A DNA stretch of 17,856 nt from Bacilli bacterium (GTDB lineage Bacteria > Bacillota_I > Bacilli_A > ML615J-28 > CAG-698), in NCBI GenBank assembly GCA_016296945.1, contig JAEDHQ010000038.1, forward strand, positions 1-17,856, given 5' to 3'. A model generated the notes under the pieces. It did not search any database. It had not been told where the DNA came from and saw only the letters and a program-made list of their open reading frames with translations. The position numbers and the translations under genes are program-made. Of this stretch, positions 7,964 through 17,173 are shown one piece after another. The number at the start of each line of letters is the position of its first letter. Within the stretch, counting starts at the first letter, position 1.

Positions 7964-10900
7964 TTATAGTTCACTCTTTTCTTCTAGGCTCATAAAATTA
8001 TAGTTATCATCTAAATTAATTTTTAATATAGATTTGCGCCCAGTATTTTTATATGTTTTAGGTATGAAAGTGGCGCCTCTTTGAATACCAGTTATTAATA
8101 AATGAGTTCCTTTTTCAAAGAAACTGTCTTGTTCTACTTCTTCATCTACTGCCACAAAAGTTGCATAAAGGTCTTTATATAACTTCAAGTTAACAACTCC
8201 ATCTGGACATTGAATAGTAACAAGTCCTTTTACTTTATCTTTATCAATAACTGTTCCCGCAATAGTATATAATTTCATTCTAGGAATAATTTTACCTTTA
8301 ATAAAGAACTCACCATCTTGCGCGCCTTCAATAATATCACTTATTTTATTAATAACAATACCAGTTTCTTTTGTTATTTGCGGTATCACTTTTAATAATG
8401 GATGTTCTGTAAAGTAAAAGTTTAAACTATCTAATTCCCATTGACTATCATTTCCAGAACAATATTTATTAAATTCATTCATAAATAATTTATCATTTAA
8501 TTGTTTCAATAAACTATCATGATTTTGTTTAATATATTCTTTTAATGCTATCATTTGATTTTCATAGAATCTATCCCATGATTTACTATTAATCACATGA
8601 CGCGGTTCTCCATCTATCATTAATTCTTTAACTTCTATATTAGAATCTCTAAATATTTGTTTCCAAGAATCTATTTTATTTTCTGGCATATCTAATCTAT
8701 CGCCGCAATACCAAATTTTATTACTATCACGATGTCTTCTTAATTCTTTTGTTAGTTTATAAACATCACAATTGTATTCTAATTCGGAAGGGAATAAGTT
8801 ATGATCAATTAACATATTCGCATTTTGCATTGTTAATTTATTTTTAGGTTCACAAACAGACCAAATAAATTTCTTAAGAATTTCTTCTTTATTATTTGTT
8901 CCCTCAATACGGTTAAAAGCTCCGCATTTAATTAAATTAACTACTTTATCTTTTGTTACAATCTTTTTAGTTACTTTATTTACAAAATCTTCAAGAGATT
9001 TAAAAGGACGATACATCATAACTTCTTCAATGACAGGTTCAGTAATACGAGTAATACCTTTTAATCCATAAAGAATACTATTATTTTTTACATCAGGAGT
9101 AAATGATAGACGTGAATTATTAATATCTGGAAGTTCTATTTTAGATATATTTTTAAACTTATCTAATGCTGATGCTAATTTCGCATAATCCATTTTATTT
9201 TGGATTTTCTTATTTTCATTATCTATATCAATAATATCATCATCTACTAGGTTATAAAAGTCCGCGCCATTAATTGCGCTACTATCAACAGATAAACAAG
9301 CACAGTTCCAATAAATAATTGGATATTTATATGCTAAATTCATTTCTTGAAGTGCAATTAACGCATAAGCAGTAGTATGAATTTCAGAGAAAGAATAACC
9401 TAATTGGTAATTTACTTGAACATTCCAAACATAATCAAGCAATGCATCCCTTGTGCCCGCAGCATGTCCTTTTTCATAGAATAATGCTTTAACGGCTTCA
9501 ATTTCTCTAAATTTTTTCTTTGCAATTGTTTTACGAAGTTTGTTAGCTTCTTTCATATCAAACGCACTAATTTGCGGATCCATAACAATTTGCATAATAA
9601 CTTCTTGAGATTCACCAACACCGCACTTCTTAGCCAAATATTTCTCTAATATTTTTACTTCTGCGGCGTTAAGTCCGGCATCTCTCATTTCATCATACCA
9701 AAGTTCAGGTACTCTTTTAAATCTAGCAAACTTAGCTAATGGTAATTCACCTTCTGACATTAATCTCATTAATGAAGATGAAGCCGCCAATTGAACTAAT
9801 GACCTTGGTTGAATATCTTTAATAGCTTGCGAGCCGACTAATGTATCAAATTGGAATAAACTATTAATTTCACCACGTCCAACCATATCCCACATTTTAT
9901 CATCATCATAAGTTAAAACGGCAGGATTTAAATATTTATCATAAGTTTTTCTTAAACTTCCTTGCCATTCCATTGTGCCATCTTCTAACATATAGTTCAT
10001 ACATTGACGAATACGGTCTAGAGCAGAAACAGTTAAGAAGTCATATTTAACTAATCCACATCTTTCAAGAGTATGTAAATCAAATGCAGTAACTAATTGT
10101 TCTTTTGATGTTTTCATATAACTATTGTATTTATTAAAATCATCATTAACACATACAACACCAGAGGCGTGAACACCGAGTCTTGTAATAAGACCTTCAA
10201 TCGAAGATGCTAATTCCCATAAACGAGGATATTGTTCCATTTGTTCAACAAATGCTTTAATAGGTTTTTTATCTTCATCGTTTCCATAATAACAATCATG
10301 CAAACTCCAGTCAAAACCACGTTCATTTGGTATCATCGCTGTGATATAGTTAATAATATCATCATCAATGTTTAATCCACGACCCGCAGTTTTAAGCGCA
10401 GACTTTGTTCCTTCAGTACCAAATGTACAAACGTTAATAACGTCTCCACCAATACTTTCAAAGTATTTTTTAACTTCCATAAACACTTTTGCGCGTTTAT
10501 CTGACTCTGTATCAAAATCAATATCAGGTAAGTCAGGTCTTGATGGATGTAAGAAACGCCATACAAAAGGTAAATCCATTTCTATTGGGTTCATTTGAGT
10601 AATACCCAATAAGTAGTTAATTAATAATGCGCCCGCAGAACCACGAGAAGGACCAACTATTGTTCCTGCCTCATTCCAACAAATATCAATAATTTTAGAC
10701 ATTGTAATGAAATAATCGGCCATTGATTGTTCAATTTTATTACCAACTTCACGTAAAGTCCAAAACTCTTCTTCTAAACGACTAAAATATACTTCATCGT
10801 TCCAAGAACTTTTATATTTTTCGACATAACCATGCGCGACTAAACGGGCTAAATAGTTATCATGTTTATTATCTGTATGTAAATAATTGTAAAAATTAGG

Positions 10901-11956
10901 ATAATGTTCTTCATCTACATCATTAAATATTTGGAGATCTTCCTCATATTCATCCCAATGTTCATATTCTACTGTTGCAAGTTTAGGTTTTTGTTCTAAC
11001 TCATAAAACTTGCACATATCAGTAATCCGTCTTGTATTATTAACCATTTCCGCAAATTGTTCATCACTAACATATGGCATTAATGAGCGGATTTCATCTT
11101 GACTCATCATATAAGCATACTTATAAAATTCGTCTACTTCTCTATCTTTTGAAGATTTTGAGTTTAAAAACGCTTTATGTAATTCTCTTTCATCTTCTTT
11201 AAGATAGTGTGCGTCAGTAGTAAAGATAAAAGGATATTTACCCCAATAACGATTAATCATAAATTGATTATATTCATTTTGATCGCTACCTTCTTCATTA
11301 GGTTGAAGTTCAATAAAATAATTTCCTTCACCGAATAAATTAGTCATAGCGGCTAAATGATTATCAAGTTTATCTAAATAATTTGTGCCATCATCTATTT
11401 TATCTTTAATTTGTTTCCAACACCAAGCAGGATAACCACCTAAACAAGCAGAAGAGCAAACTAAATGTCCACCTTGGACATATTTAAATAAATCACTTGG
11501 ATAAGTTGGCGTTCTTAAAATACCTCTAAACCAAGCACGTTTCCAAGCAGAAGAAGATAATTGTTTAAGTTGCATATAACCTTCTGCATCTTTTGCTAAT
11601 AAAATTAAATGCCAAAAATGAGCAGGACATATTCCGTTCATTTCTGCTTCAGTTAAACCTTCTTCTGATAAATAAATCTCATTACCAAGAATAACTTTAA
11701 AATTTAAATCTTTTGACGCGGCTTCATATCCAGGGAATTCTACTTCTGGATATTTATTAGCCCATTCTTTTTTCAATTTATCACGATAGACATCAAGTGC
11801 ATATAATGTTCCACTTAAACAATCGTGTTCAGTCATCGCAAGAGAATATAATCCTAAATCCCAAGCATAATCGACCATACGATTAAATCTATTTGTACTA
11901 TCAATAATTTTTATATTTGAATATTCTGAGTGTGCGTGTAATAATCCATATTTCAT
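7964..11956 (-). CDS. dnaE: DNA polymerase III alpha subunit, DnaE type
   Basis: This is a 1330-residue C-family replicative polymerase, longer than typical bacterial DnaE (about 1050-1180). The order is: N-terminal PHP domain (LLHAHSEYS at residues 5-13, then GNEIYL and SACLGGYPA); palm with GPSRGSAGALLINYLLGIT, and PDLPDIDFD whose Asp480 and Asp482 match the metal-binding pair; LVKYDFLTVSALDRI, about residue 640, with the third catalytic Asp; a helix-hairpin-helix-like LYGLKGIT; and a C-terminal OB-like region. No proofreading exonuclease insertion is seen. A DEDDh exonuclease gene lies two genes downstream. A consensus promoter sits just upstream. AAGGAG (11972-11977) is 15 bases from the chosen ATG, unusually far. 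An in-frame ATT at 11963-11965 would have better spacing, but the ATG gives the standard PHP start. All 25 Trp codons are TGG. Confidence 0.95.
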   Translation of the reverse strand: MKYGLLHAHSEYSNIKIIDSTNRFNRMVDYAWDLGLYSLAMTEHDCLSGTLYALDVYRDKLKKEWANKYPEVEFPGYEAASKDLNFKVILGNEIYLSEEGLTEAEMNGICPAHFWHLILLAKDAEGYMQLKQLSSSAWKRAWFRGILRTPTYPSDLFKYVQGGHLVCSSACLGGYPAWCWKQIKDKIDDGTNYLDKLDNHLAAMTNLFGEGNYFIELQPNEEGSDQNEYNQFMINRYWGKYPFIFTTDAHYLKEDERELHKAFLNSKSSKDREVDEFYKYAYMMSQDEIRSLMPYVSDEQFAEMVNNTRRITDMCKFYELEQKPKLATVEYEHWDEYEEDLQIFNDVDEEHYPNFYNYLHTDNKHDNYLARLVAHGYVEKYKSSWNDEVYFSRLEEEFWTLREVGNKIEQSMADYFITMSKIIDICWNEAGTIVGPSRGSAGALLINYLLGITQMNPIEMDLPFVWRFLHPSRPDLPDIDFDTESDKRAKVFMEVKKYFESIGGDVINVCTFGTEGTKSALKTAGRGLNIDDDIINYITAMIPNERGFDWSLHDCYYGNDEDKKPIKAFVEQMEQYPRLWELASSIEGLITRLGVHASGVVCVNDDFNKYNSYMKTSKEQLVTAFDLHTLERCGLVKYDFLTVSALDRIRQCMNYMLEDGTMEWQGSLRKTYDKYLNPAVLTYDDDKMWDMVGRGEINSLFQFDTLVGSQAIKDIQPRSLVQLAASSSLMRLMSEGELPLAKFARFKRVPELWYDEMRDAGLNAAEVKILEKYLAKKCGVGESQEVIMQIVMDPQISAFDMKEANKLRKTIAKKKFREIEAVKALFYEKGHAAGTRDALLDYVWNVQVNYQLGYSFSEIHTTAYALIALQEMNLAYKYPIIYWNCACLSVDSSAINGADFYNLVDDDIIDIDNENKKIQNKMDYAKLASALDKFKNISKIELPDINNSRLSFTPDVKNNSILYGLKGITRITEPVIEEVMMYRPFKSLEDFVNKVTKKIVTKDKVVNLIKCGAFNRIEGTNNKEEILKKFIWSVCEPKNKLTMQNANMLIDHNLFPSELEYNCDVYKLTKELRRHRDSNKIWYCGDRLDMPENKIDSWKQIFRDSNIEVKELMIDGEPRHVINSKSWDRFYENQMIALKEYIKQNHDSLLKQLNDKLFMNEFNKYCSGNDSQWELDSLNFYFTEHPLLKVIPQITKETGIVINKISDIIEGAQDGEFFIKGKIIPRMKLYTIAGTVIDKDKVKGLVTIQCPDGVVNLKLYKDLYATFVAVDEEVEQDSFFEKGTHLLITGIQRGATFIPKTYKNTGRKSILKINLDDNYNFMSLEEKSEL

Positions 11957-11986
11957 AGTGCTAATTAGTTTACTCCTTATATATTT

Positions 11987-12015
11987 ATTATATTAAATTT
12001 TTTAGGTTTTGTCAA
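11987..12015 (-). promoter_or_regulatory. Full-consensus sigma-70 promoter upstream of dnaE
   Basis: On the minus strand TTGACA (12010-12015), exactly 17 bp, then TATAAT (11987-11992): a perfect match to the vegetative consensus. It starts six bases past the stop codon of the 98-residue gene and would transcribe dnaE, the B12-binding-like gene and the exonuclease gene. The predicted start near 11980 puts the AAGGAG ribosome site almost at the 5' end of the mRNA. It lets dnaE be made separately from the upstream replication genes. Confidence 0.85.
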
Positions 12016-12020
12016 TTAAA

Positions 12021-12317
12021 TTAGGCTTCAAAATCTTTTTTATTCTTAGTTTCTTCTTCTTTATTTTTATTCATATTATTTATGTTTTCAACTAATTCTT
12101 CTAAAAACGAATTAATTTGTTCTGAAACTATTTTTACATTTTCATTAAGAGAGTTAAAGATATCATCTGCATTGTCATAATAATCTGAAATAATTTCAAT
12201 AGCTTGATCTCTAGTATATGATGTATATAAAAAATCTAAAGCAGCTAGCAAGCTAGGAAAAATATCTACAGGCATGCCTGTTAATCCGTGTTTATTTAAA
12301 AATTCTTTATAATCCAT
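12021..12317 (-). CDS. Small acidic hypothetical protein in the replication operon
   Basis: This is a 98-residue protein with GGAG upstream of its ATG, 10 bp after the RecJ-like gene. It is acidic and helical, with a Lys/Glu/Asn-rich disordered tail (residues about 80-98) and no Cys or Trp. The N-terminal half (YKEFLNKHGLTGMPVDIFP) looks globular. I recognise no family. Its position between the nuclease and polymerase genes suggests a replication accessory role, but nothing in the sequence shows it. Confidence 0.7.
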   Translation of the reverse strand: MDYKEFLNKHGLTGMPVDIFPSLLAALDFLYTSYTRDQAIEIISDYYDNADDIFNSLNENVKIVSEQINSFLEELVENINNMNKNKEEETKNKKDFEA

Positions 12318-12327
12318 TTTTATTCTC

Positions 12328-14109
12328 CTAAATTAAATCTAATACTGATACTTGATTAGTATTATTATCAAATACCTCTACATCATCAATAACAACCTGA
12401 ACAGATTTACGTCCCATCCATTCATTTAATTGCGGTCTACCTACAATAGTAATATGACCACTTTCTTTTTCTTGAAGTTGTGCAATTAAATCTTTACATT
12501 TAAACGCTACAAAATCTATTCCATCATGACTAATTTTTAATGATGATTTATCTGCGCCCATTATGCGAATTTCGTCTGCAGTATAGTTAATGTCCATTGC
12601 GAACTTTGGTTGAGGAATTGAATTTCCCCACAAGTCATCATATGATGCAATTTCATATAACATTTCATTATCTATTGTTTCACCTGTATGAAACCAATAA
12701 TCAACTTCATAAACGGTATCTAAAAATATCGCGGCGTCAATATGACTATTAGCATAATTTCTAATTAGTTGCACTTGTTCTGGAACTAAGAAACAACCAA
12801 ATGCATTTGCGTGTCCTTCTGCGTAATATGCGCCCGCTTTAGACATAAAACTTTTAAGATCTGATAACCCATAAAAATTACCGTTGCGGCCGCTACCTCC
12901 GTAGACATTAATACCATTAAATTCAGAGGCACGAAGAACTAAAGCAGGTTTATTAAATTCTTTTACAAGTTCCATAGCAATTAAACCTGTAATATTTGGA
13001 CTTACTTTTGTACTTTCTTTTTCGTCCAATGTGGCAATAATGATATTGTCTTTATCCCAACCTTCTTTGCGGATTTTTTCGCATAACCATTCAAATGATT
13101 TTTTCTTCGCGGCATCTTGTCTACTTTTAGCATTTACTGCATTTCGCGCCGCACGTTCCCAAAGGGTTTCCATATTCGTAACTCCGCGCCAAGTATGTTC
13201 ATATAAATTGGTATCTTCATTATCTATCATAGCATTAAAAGTCATTTCTTTATCTTCTACTGAACCACTACGAATAACACCATTAATGATTGGTGCAATA
13301 TAAAATGCTACATCTATTTTTGTAAGATGATCAGGATTTTTAACGCCACGACTTTGTTTGACGGCTAGTTCACGAATAAATTTACTATGAATATGTGATA
13401 GTCCCCAAAAAGCAATATAGTTATTATCAAGAGTAGTCATATTCATTGCATCAGCGATAATACCGATCGCGGCTAAATCTCCATAATCGTGATAAATATG
13501 ATCGTTTGGATAAAATTCTCTATCTATTTCTTTAATAAATTTATAAACTACTCCTGCGCCACTTAATGACTTATTTGTATAATTTGGACTTAATTGATTA
13601 TTAACTATAATAGCAGGAGTATCAAATAATTGTTCTTTTTCTGTAACTTCGTGGTGGTCAAGAATAATAATAGTTTTTCCCATTTTAGCGAGAGCCTTAT
13701 GTTCTTCGAACTGATTTGAACCCGCGTCAGGTATAAATACTAAATTACAATCTTCTGGAACTGTATCAACAATTATGCCGTGTTCTTTTCCTTTGTGTAA
13801 TCTCCAAACAATTTCGTTATTTGGAAAACGTCTTTTAATATAGTTAATAAGTATAGAAGAAGAAGTATAACCATCAGTATCACTATCTACTTGTATAAAA
13901 ACTTTTGCGCCATTAGATAACATTGTATGCGCGATTCCAACGGCAGTTTTCATATTATCAAAGTGTAATGGATCTTCTTCATCAACTTCTTCTGGTTGAT
14001 TTATAAAACTCTCAATTTTTTCAATACCAAGAGTATTAAGGTATTGACGAATATATGAGATATTAGTATTACGCTTTAAATGATTAACTTTTAATTTAAT
14101 TTGTTTCAT
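12328..14109 (-). CDS. recJ: DHH-family single-strand exonuclease, RecJ-like
   Basis: This is a 593-residue protein with the DHH/DHHA1 architecture of RecJ. Motif I is DSDTDG (Asp75, Asp77, Asp79), motif II PDAGSNQ (Asp128), motif III the DHH itself at 151-153, and motif IV GDLAAIGIIADAM (Asp211). A downstream region with GGSGRNGNFYGLSD fits the DHHA1 part. The C-terminus (GRPQLNEWMGRKSVQVVIDD) looks like the OB fold of RecJ. RecJ degrades single-stranded DNA 5' to 3'. Beside a single-strand annealing protein it could prepare ends or process replication intermediates (inferred). GGAG lies nine bases before the ATG, whose last base is shared with the end of the primase TAA region (1-bp overlap). 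All nine Trp codons are TGG. Confidence 0.88.
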   Translation of the reverse strand: MKQIKLKVNHLKRNTNISYIRQYLNTLGIEKIESFINQPEEVDEEDPLHFDNMKTAVGIAHTMLSNGAKVFIQVDSDTDGYTSSSILINYIKRRFPNNEIVWRLHKGKEHGIIVDTVPEDCNLVFIPDAGSNQFEEHKALAKMGKTIIILDHHEVTEKEQLFDTPAIIVNNQLSPNYTNKSLSGAGVVYKFIKEIDREFYPNDHIYHDYGDLAAIGIIADAMNMTTLDNNYIAFWGLSHIHSKFIRELAVKQSRGVKNPDHLTKIDVAFYIAPIINGVIRSGSVEDKEMTFNAMIDNEDTNLYEHTWRGVTNMETLWERAARNAVNAKSRQDAAKKKSFEWLCEKIRKEGWDKDNIIIATLDEKESTKVSPNITGLIAMELVKEFNKPALVLRASEFNGINVYGGSGRNGNFYGLSDLKSFMSKAGAYYAEGHANAFGCFLVPEQVQLIRNYANSHIDAAIFLDTVYEVDYWFHTGETIDNEMLYEIASYDDLWGNSIPQPKFAMDINYTADEIRIMGADKSSLKISHDGIDFVAFKCKDLIAQLQEKESGHITIVGRPQLNEWMGRKSVQVVIDDVEVFDNNTNQVSVLDLI

Positions 14110-15179
14110 TATACTATTCTCCTGTTTTTAAGTAATTTCTCAAATATTTCTTTTCCACCGTCAATTGGACTACTTTTATATTCTAAATCAAAATCATAAT
14201 CCATTAGATAACTGACATTGAAATATGGTTCTAATATTTTCGCTTTAGCTAAATATTTTTTCTCTACTTCTTGAAGCTGTTGATAGTCTTCATAGTCAGT
14301 ATCATAAGCTAAGATAACATTTCGCACACCCATTTTTAATAAGTATTGAATATGATCTTTTGTTATGTTTTGACCTAATGTTGCTAAGGCTATGCCGTTT
14401 TCATTTCCATAAATGGTGTTATAAAGTAAAACAGACTTTTCACCTTCAAATATAACTACTGTCTTTTTACGTTCAATATTTTTATGGTTTTCAAATATAC
14501 CATAAAATGTTCTACCAGTAGGATGACTATATAATACGCCATTATAATATACTGGTCTATACTTTCCTTTTTGTATATCTTCTTTATTAAAATATCTCGC
14601 TCTAATGCCTATTAATTGACCATCGTAATCAAAATTAGGAATAATAATAGCATTATTTAAGTAATCATATCTTATATTAAATCTTTGTAATGCCTCCATA
14701 CTCATACCTTCTTCAATCCAAGGCATAAGTCCGGCATAATCAAAAGCATATTGTCTTAAAACTTTGCGATCATAAGTTTTAAATTCAAGTTTATCAATGT
14801 TTGGGATATATACATTATTTAACTCTTGCATATATCTTATATCCTCGATACAACTTAAATTATCTTCAGGTTTAATTCCACTACTATCTAAATCACATAT
14901 TTCAATTGCTTGACGTAATGTAATTTCTTGTCCTCTCAAACGATACATTTTTTGTAATAATGTAAATATATCAAATGATGCAGAACATTCAGTATAACAA
15001 TGGAATAATTTAGTGTTTTTATAATAAATTAATTTTGGACTACCGCCCTCTAAATTATGACAGCAGGTAGGAAAGGTGATAGATGCTTCGTCTTCAGTTA
15101 CTGGTTCAACATTAAACTGAATTAAAATATTTTTAATTGCGTCATCAGTAAGTTGTTCTCTTAAATCTTTAAAATTCAT
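14109..15179 (-). CDS. DNA primase, zinc-finger and Toprim (DnaG-like)
   Basis: This is a 356-residue phage primase. A zinc-binding segment at residues 39-65 has CCHN...HCYTEC, as in phage DnaG-type primases. The Toprim domain follows with Glu245 in VIFEGEKS and Asp293/Asp295 in ILAYDTDYED. It is shorter than bacterial DnaG and lacks a clear C-terminal helicase-binding domain. It would make RNA primers with the helicase encoded just upstream. I chose the ATG at 15177-15179, one base after the helicase stop, because AAGGGG lies about 11 bases before it. The GTG at 15191 would be too close to that site. Its one Trp codon is TGG. Confidence 0.9.
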   Translation of the reverse strand: MNFKDLREQLTDDAIKNILIQFNVEPVTEDEASITFPTCCHNLEGGSPKLIYYKNTKLFHCYTECSASFDIFTLLQKMYRLRGQEITLRQAIEICDLDSSGIKPEDNLSCIEDIRYMQELNNVYIPNIDKLEFKTYDRKVLRQYAFDYAGLMPWIEEGMSMEALQRFNIRYDYLNNAIIIPNFDYDGQLIGIRARYFNKEDIQKGKYRPVYYNGVLYSHPTGRTFYGIFENHKNIERKKTVVIFEGEKSVLLYNTIYGNENGIALATLGQNITKDHIQYLLKMGVRNVILAYDTDYEDYQQLQEVEKKYLAKAKILEPYFNVSYLMDYDFDLEYKSSPIDGGKEIFEKLLKNRRIV

Positions 15180-15180
15180 A

Positions 15181-16773
15181 TTAGAACACACCCCTTGTCT
15201 TTAAATCTAAGAAATCATATGCAGTTTCTTCATATTGCAATTGTCCTATTTCTTTTATACTCTTATAAGAGGCATCTGTAACAAATAAGTCTTGACATCT
15301 TAAAGTAGCATAATCAAAATATCTAAATACTTTAACGCTATTCATTTCACCTCGTCTATTTTTATATATATCAATAACTATATTAGGATCATGCATATAT
15401 TTTTCAGGTCTTTGCATTTTTAATTCATTCCAAATTGTTTCAATTTGTTTCCATTCTTCATCACTGATGCGGACACCGATAAGGCCTATGTCAATTTTAT
15501 CGGCAATAGCTTTAGAACCTCTAATACAGTTTTGATCGCGCAAACCAATTTCACGTTTTGACCAACCATCATTTAATTGGGTCGCGCTTTGAATAAATAT
15601 GTTATATGTTGCGGCAATTTCTTTAAGTGTATTTGATAACATCATTAATGCGACGTCTTCACGAACCGCAACATCTCTAAATTCGCTTAATAAACCTGGA
15701 CTACTAAAAATATAGTCATAAAATATATATTCTACATTATCTTGAACTATATATTTTGTTAAACGTGCGCGCAACATTGCGATACTTGGATCTGGAATAC
15801 ATTCAATAATAAAATTTTGTCCATATTTATCAATAATATCTAATGCACGTTTAACTCGTTCAAGCTCATATGGAGTAAAATTACCTAATAAAATAGATTT
15901 TTCATTAACTCCAGCGACATGCGCTAAAATCATTGTTTGAATTTCATCAGGTTGTTGTTCAGTAGTAATAAAGAGAACTTTTTGATAATCTGTTTGTTCT
16001 TGTGTTCCTCTTAAAACTACTTGTCCATGTTGATCAATATATGGCATACTAATCGCGCATGCATTCATAACCATATAACGAGTTTTACCAGCACCAGATG
16101 GAGCACTATATGTATATAATTTTCCTAAACGCGCACCACGAGATGCAAAGTTTACAATTTCTCCTTCAAGTGGCAAACCTACTTCAGGATTAGATTGAAG
16201 TTCTTTAACTAGATCTCTCATTCCATCTGCGGCACTTTGAACGCTACTTAAATCTTTACCTATATGTCGATTTTCAATAGTTACAATTTCTCCGCGGACA
16301 ATGTTAAGAATTTGTTCAAGTGTTAATTTATTAAGTTTTTCATCTTCTACATCACGATTTAAAGCATCTTTTTCAGTATCATAAAATTGAGTAGTGTCAA
16401 TTCCAATACTCTCTAAATCACGAAGAACAGAAAACTTCTTCAATCTATTATAATAAATATCAAATTGTCTCTCATCTGAACCTTCGGCTGTTTGATAACA
16501 TTGTGTTATAAATTCATAACCTTTATTTTGTTTATAATATTCATATTGACTATCATATTGACTAATATATAAATCAATATCTTGTGGCACTATTCTTTCA
16601 ACGCCATTTTGAGCCATATTATAAATAGCAATAAATATCATTTGTTGAATAGGTTTATAAAAATCTGTCTTAACAAAAGAATATTTATCGTTTTGTAGTA
16701 ATAATGGATTTCTCATCAAACAACTTAAGACATAAAGAGATGCATTTGTATCAAAAAGGTCTTTCTTAATCAT
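15181..16773 (-). CDS. DnaB-type replicative helicase
   Basis: This is a 530-residue hexameric helicase of the DnaB/RecA fold. The N-terminal helical domain (residues 1 to about 120) resembles DnaB-N. The motor has Walker A APSGAGKT at 224-231, H1a FITTEQQPDE with Glu272, Walker B YIFYDYI near 349-355, H3 QSATQLNDG at 395-403, and the arginine-containing H4 RGSKAIADKIDIGL at 418-431. It unwinds DNA at the phage fork and partners the primase encoded one base downstream. GGAG precedes the ATG, and the start overlaps the upstream small gene by 8 bp. The C-terminal 40 residues beyond H4 are family-variable. Confidence 0.93.
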   Translation of the reverse strand: MIKKDLFDTNASLYVLSCLMRNPLLLQNDKYSFVKTDFYKPIQQMIFIAIYNMAQNGVERIVPQDIDLYISQYDSQYEYYKQNKGYEFITQCYQTAEGSDERQFDIYYNRLKKFSVLRDLESIGIDTTQFYDTEKDALNRDVEDEKLNKLTLEQILNIVRGEIVTIENRHIGKDLSSVQSAADGMRDLVKELQSNPEVGLPLEGEIVNFASRGARLGKLYTYSAPSGAGKTRYMVMNACAISMPYIDQHGQVVLRGTQEQTDYQKVLFITTEQQPDEIQTMILAHVAGVNEKSILLGNFTPYELERVKRALDIIDKYGQNFIIECIPDPSIAMLRARLTKYIVQDNVEYIFYDYIFSSPGLLSEFRDVAVREDVALMMLSNTLKEIAATYNIFIQSATQLNDGWSKREIGLRDQNCIRGSKAIADKIDIGLIGVRISDEEWKQIETIWNELKMQRPEKYMHDPNIVIDIYKNRRGEMNSVKVFRYFDYATLRCQDLFVTDASYKSIKEIGQLQYEETAYDFLDLKTRGVF

Positions 16774-17173
16774 TTGAATCTCCTTTTATGTTAACGCTAT
16801 TAATGTCTAATTGTTTTGGTTCTCTTTTTTTATGTTGTAAGGATTTTATGTTGAATATAATATTATTGTCTTGATACTCTGCAACCTTCTTTGCTTCGAT
16901 TGCTTGTTTTTGTTGGTCAAGTTCCAACTGCCTAAAATATTCGGCTGCTTGTTCTCTTACATTAGGCACAAACCAAATACCATATAGCGGATCTAATTTG
17001 CACTTCTTAACCTCTTGATAATAACAAATACATCTTGCAATTTCTTTTGCACTCATCTTATAATTTAAACTAAAACGATTAATTTGTTTAATTATAGTTT
17101 GAGGAATTGCTTTAATACCAAAAGAGTCTTTAATGAAACTATATAGATCCGCTATAGTAAAATTATTTTCCAA
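16766..17173 (-). CDS. Small protein between annealing protein and helicase, possible helicase loader
   Basis: This protein is 135 residues from the chosen TTG at 17171-17173, or 148 from a TTG at 17210-17212. Neither has a clear ribosome site. I prefer the inner one because it overlaps the annealing-protein gene by 11 bp, the overlap length seen at two other gene pairs here. Residues about 30-75 (MSAKEIARCICYYQEVKKCKLDPLYGIWFVPNV in the frame) resemble small phage replisome-organiser or DnaD-like proteins with a GI.FVP.V motif. A basic, Gln-rich helical tail follows. Gene order, before the helicase and overlapping it by 8 bp, suggests helicase loading. That function is inferred; no ATPase motif is present. 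Confidence 0.6.
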   Translation of the reverse strand: MENNFTIADLYSFIKDSFGIKAIPQTIIKQINRFSLNYKMSAKEIARCICYYQEVKKCKLDPLYGIWFVPNVREQAAEYFRQLELDQQKQAIEAKKVAEYQDNNIIFNIKSLQHKKREPKQLDINSVNIKGDSND

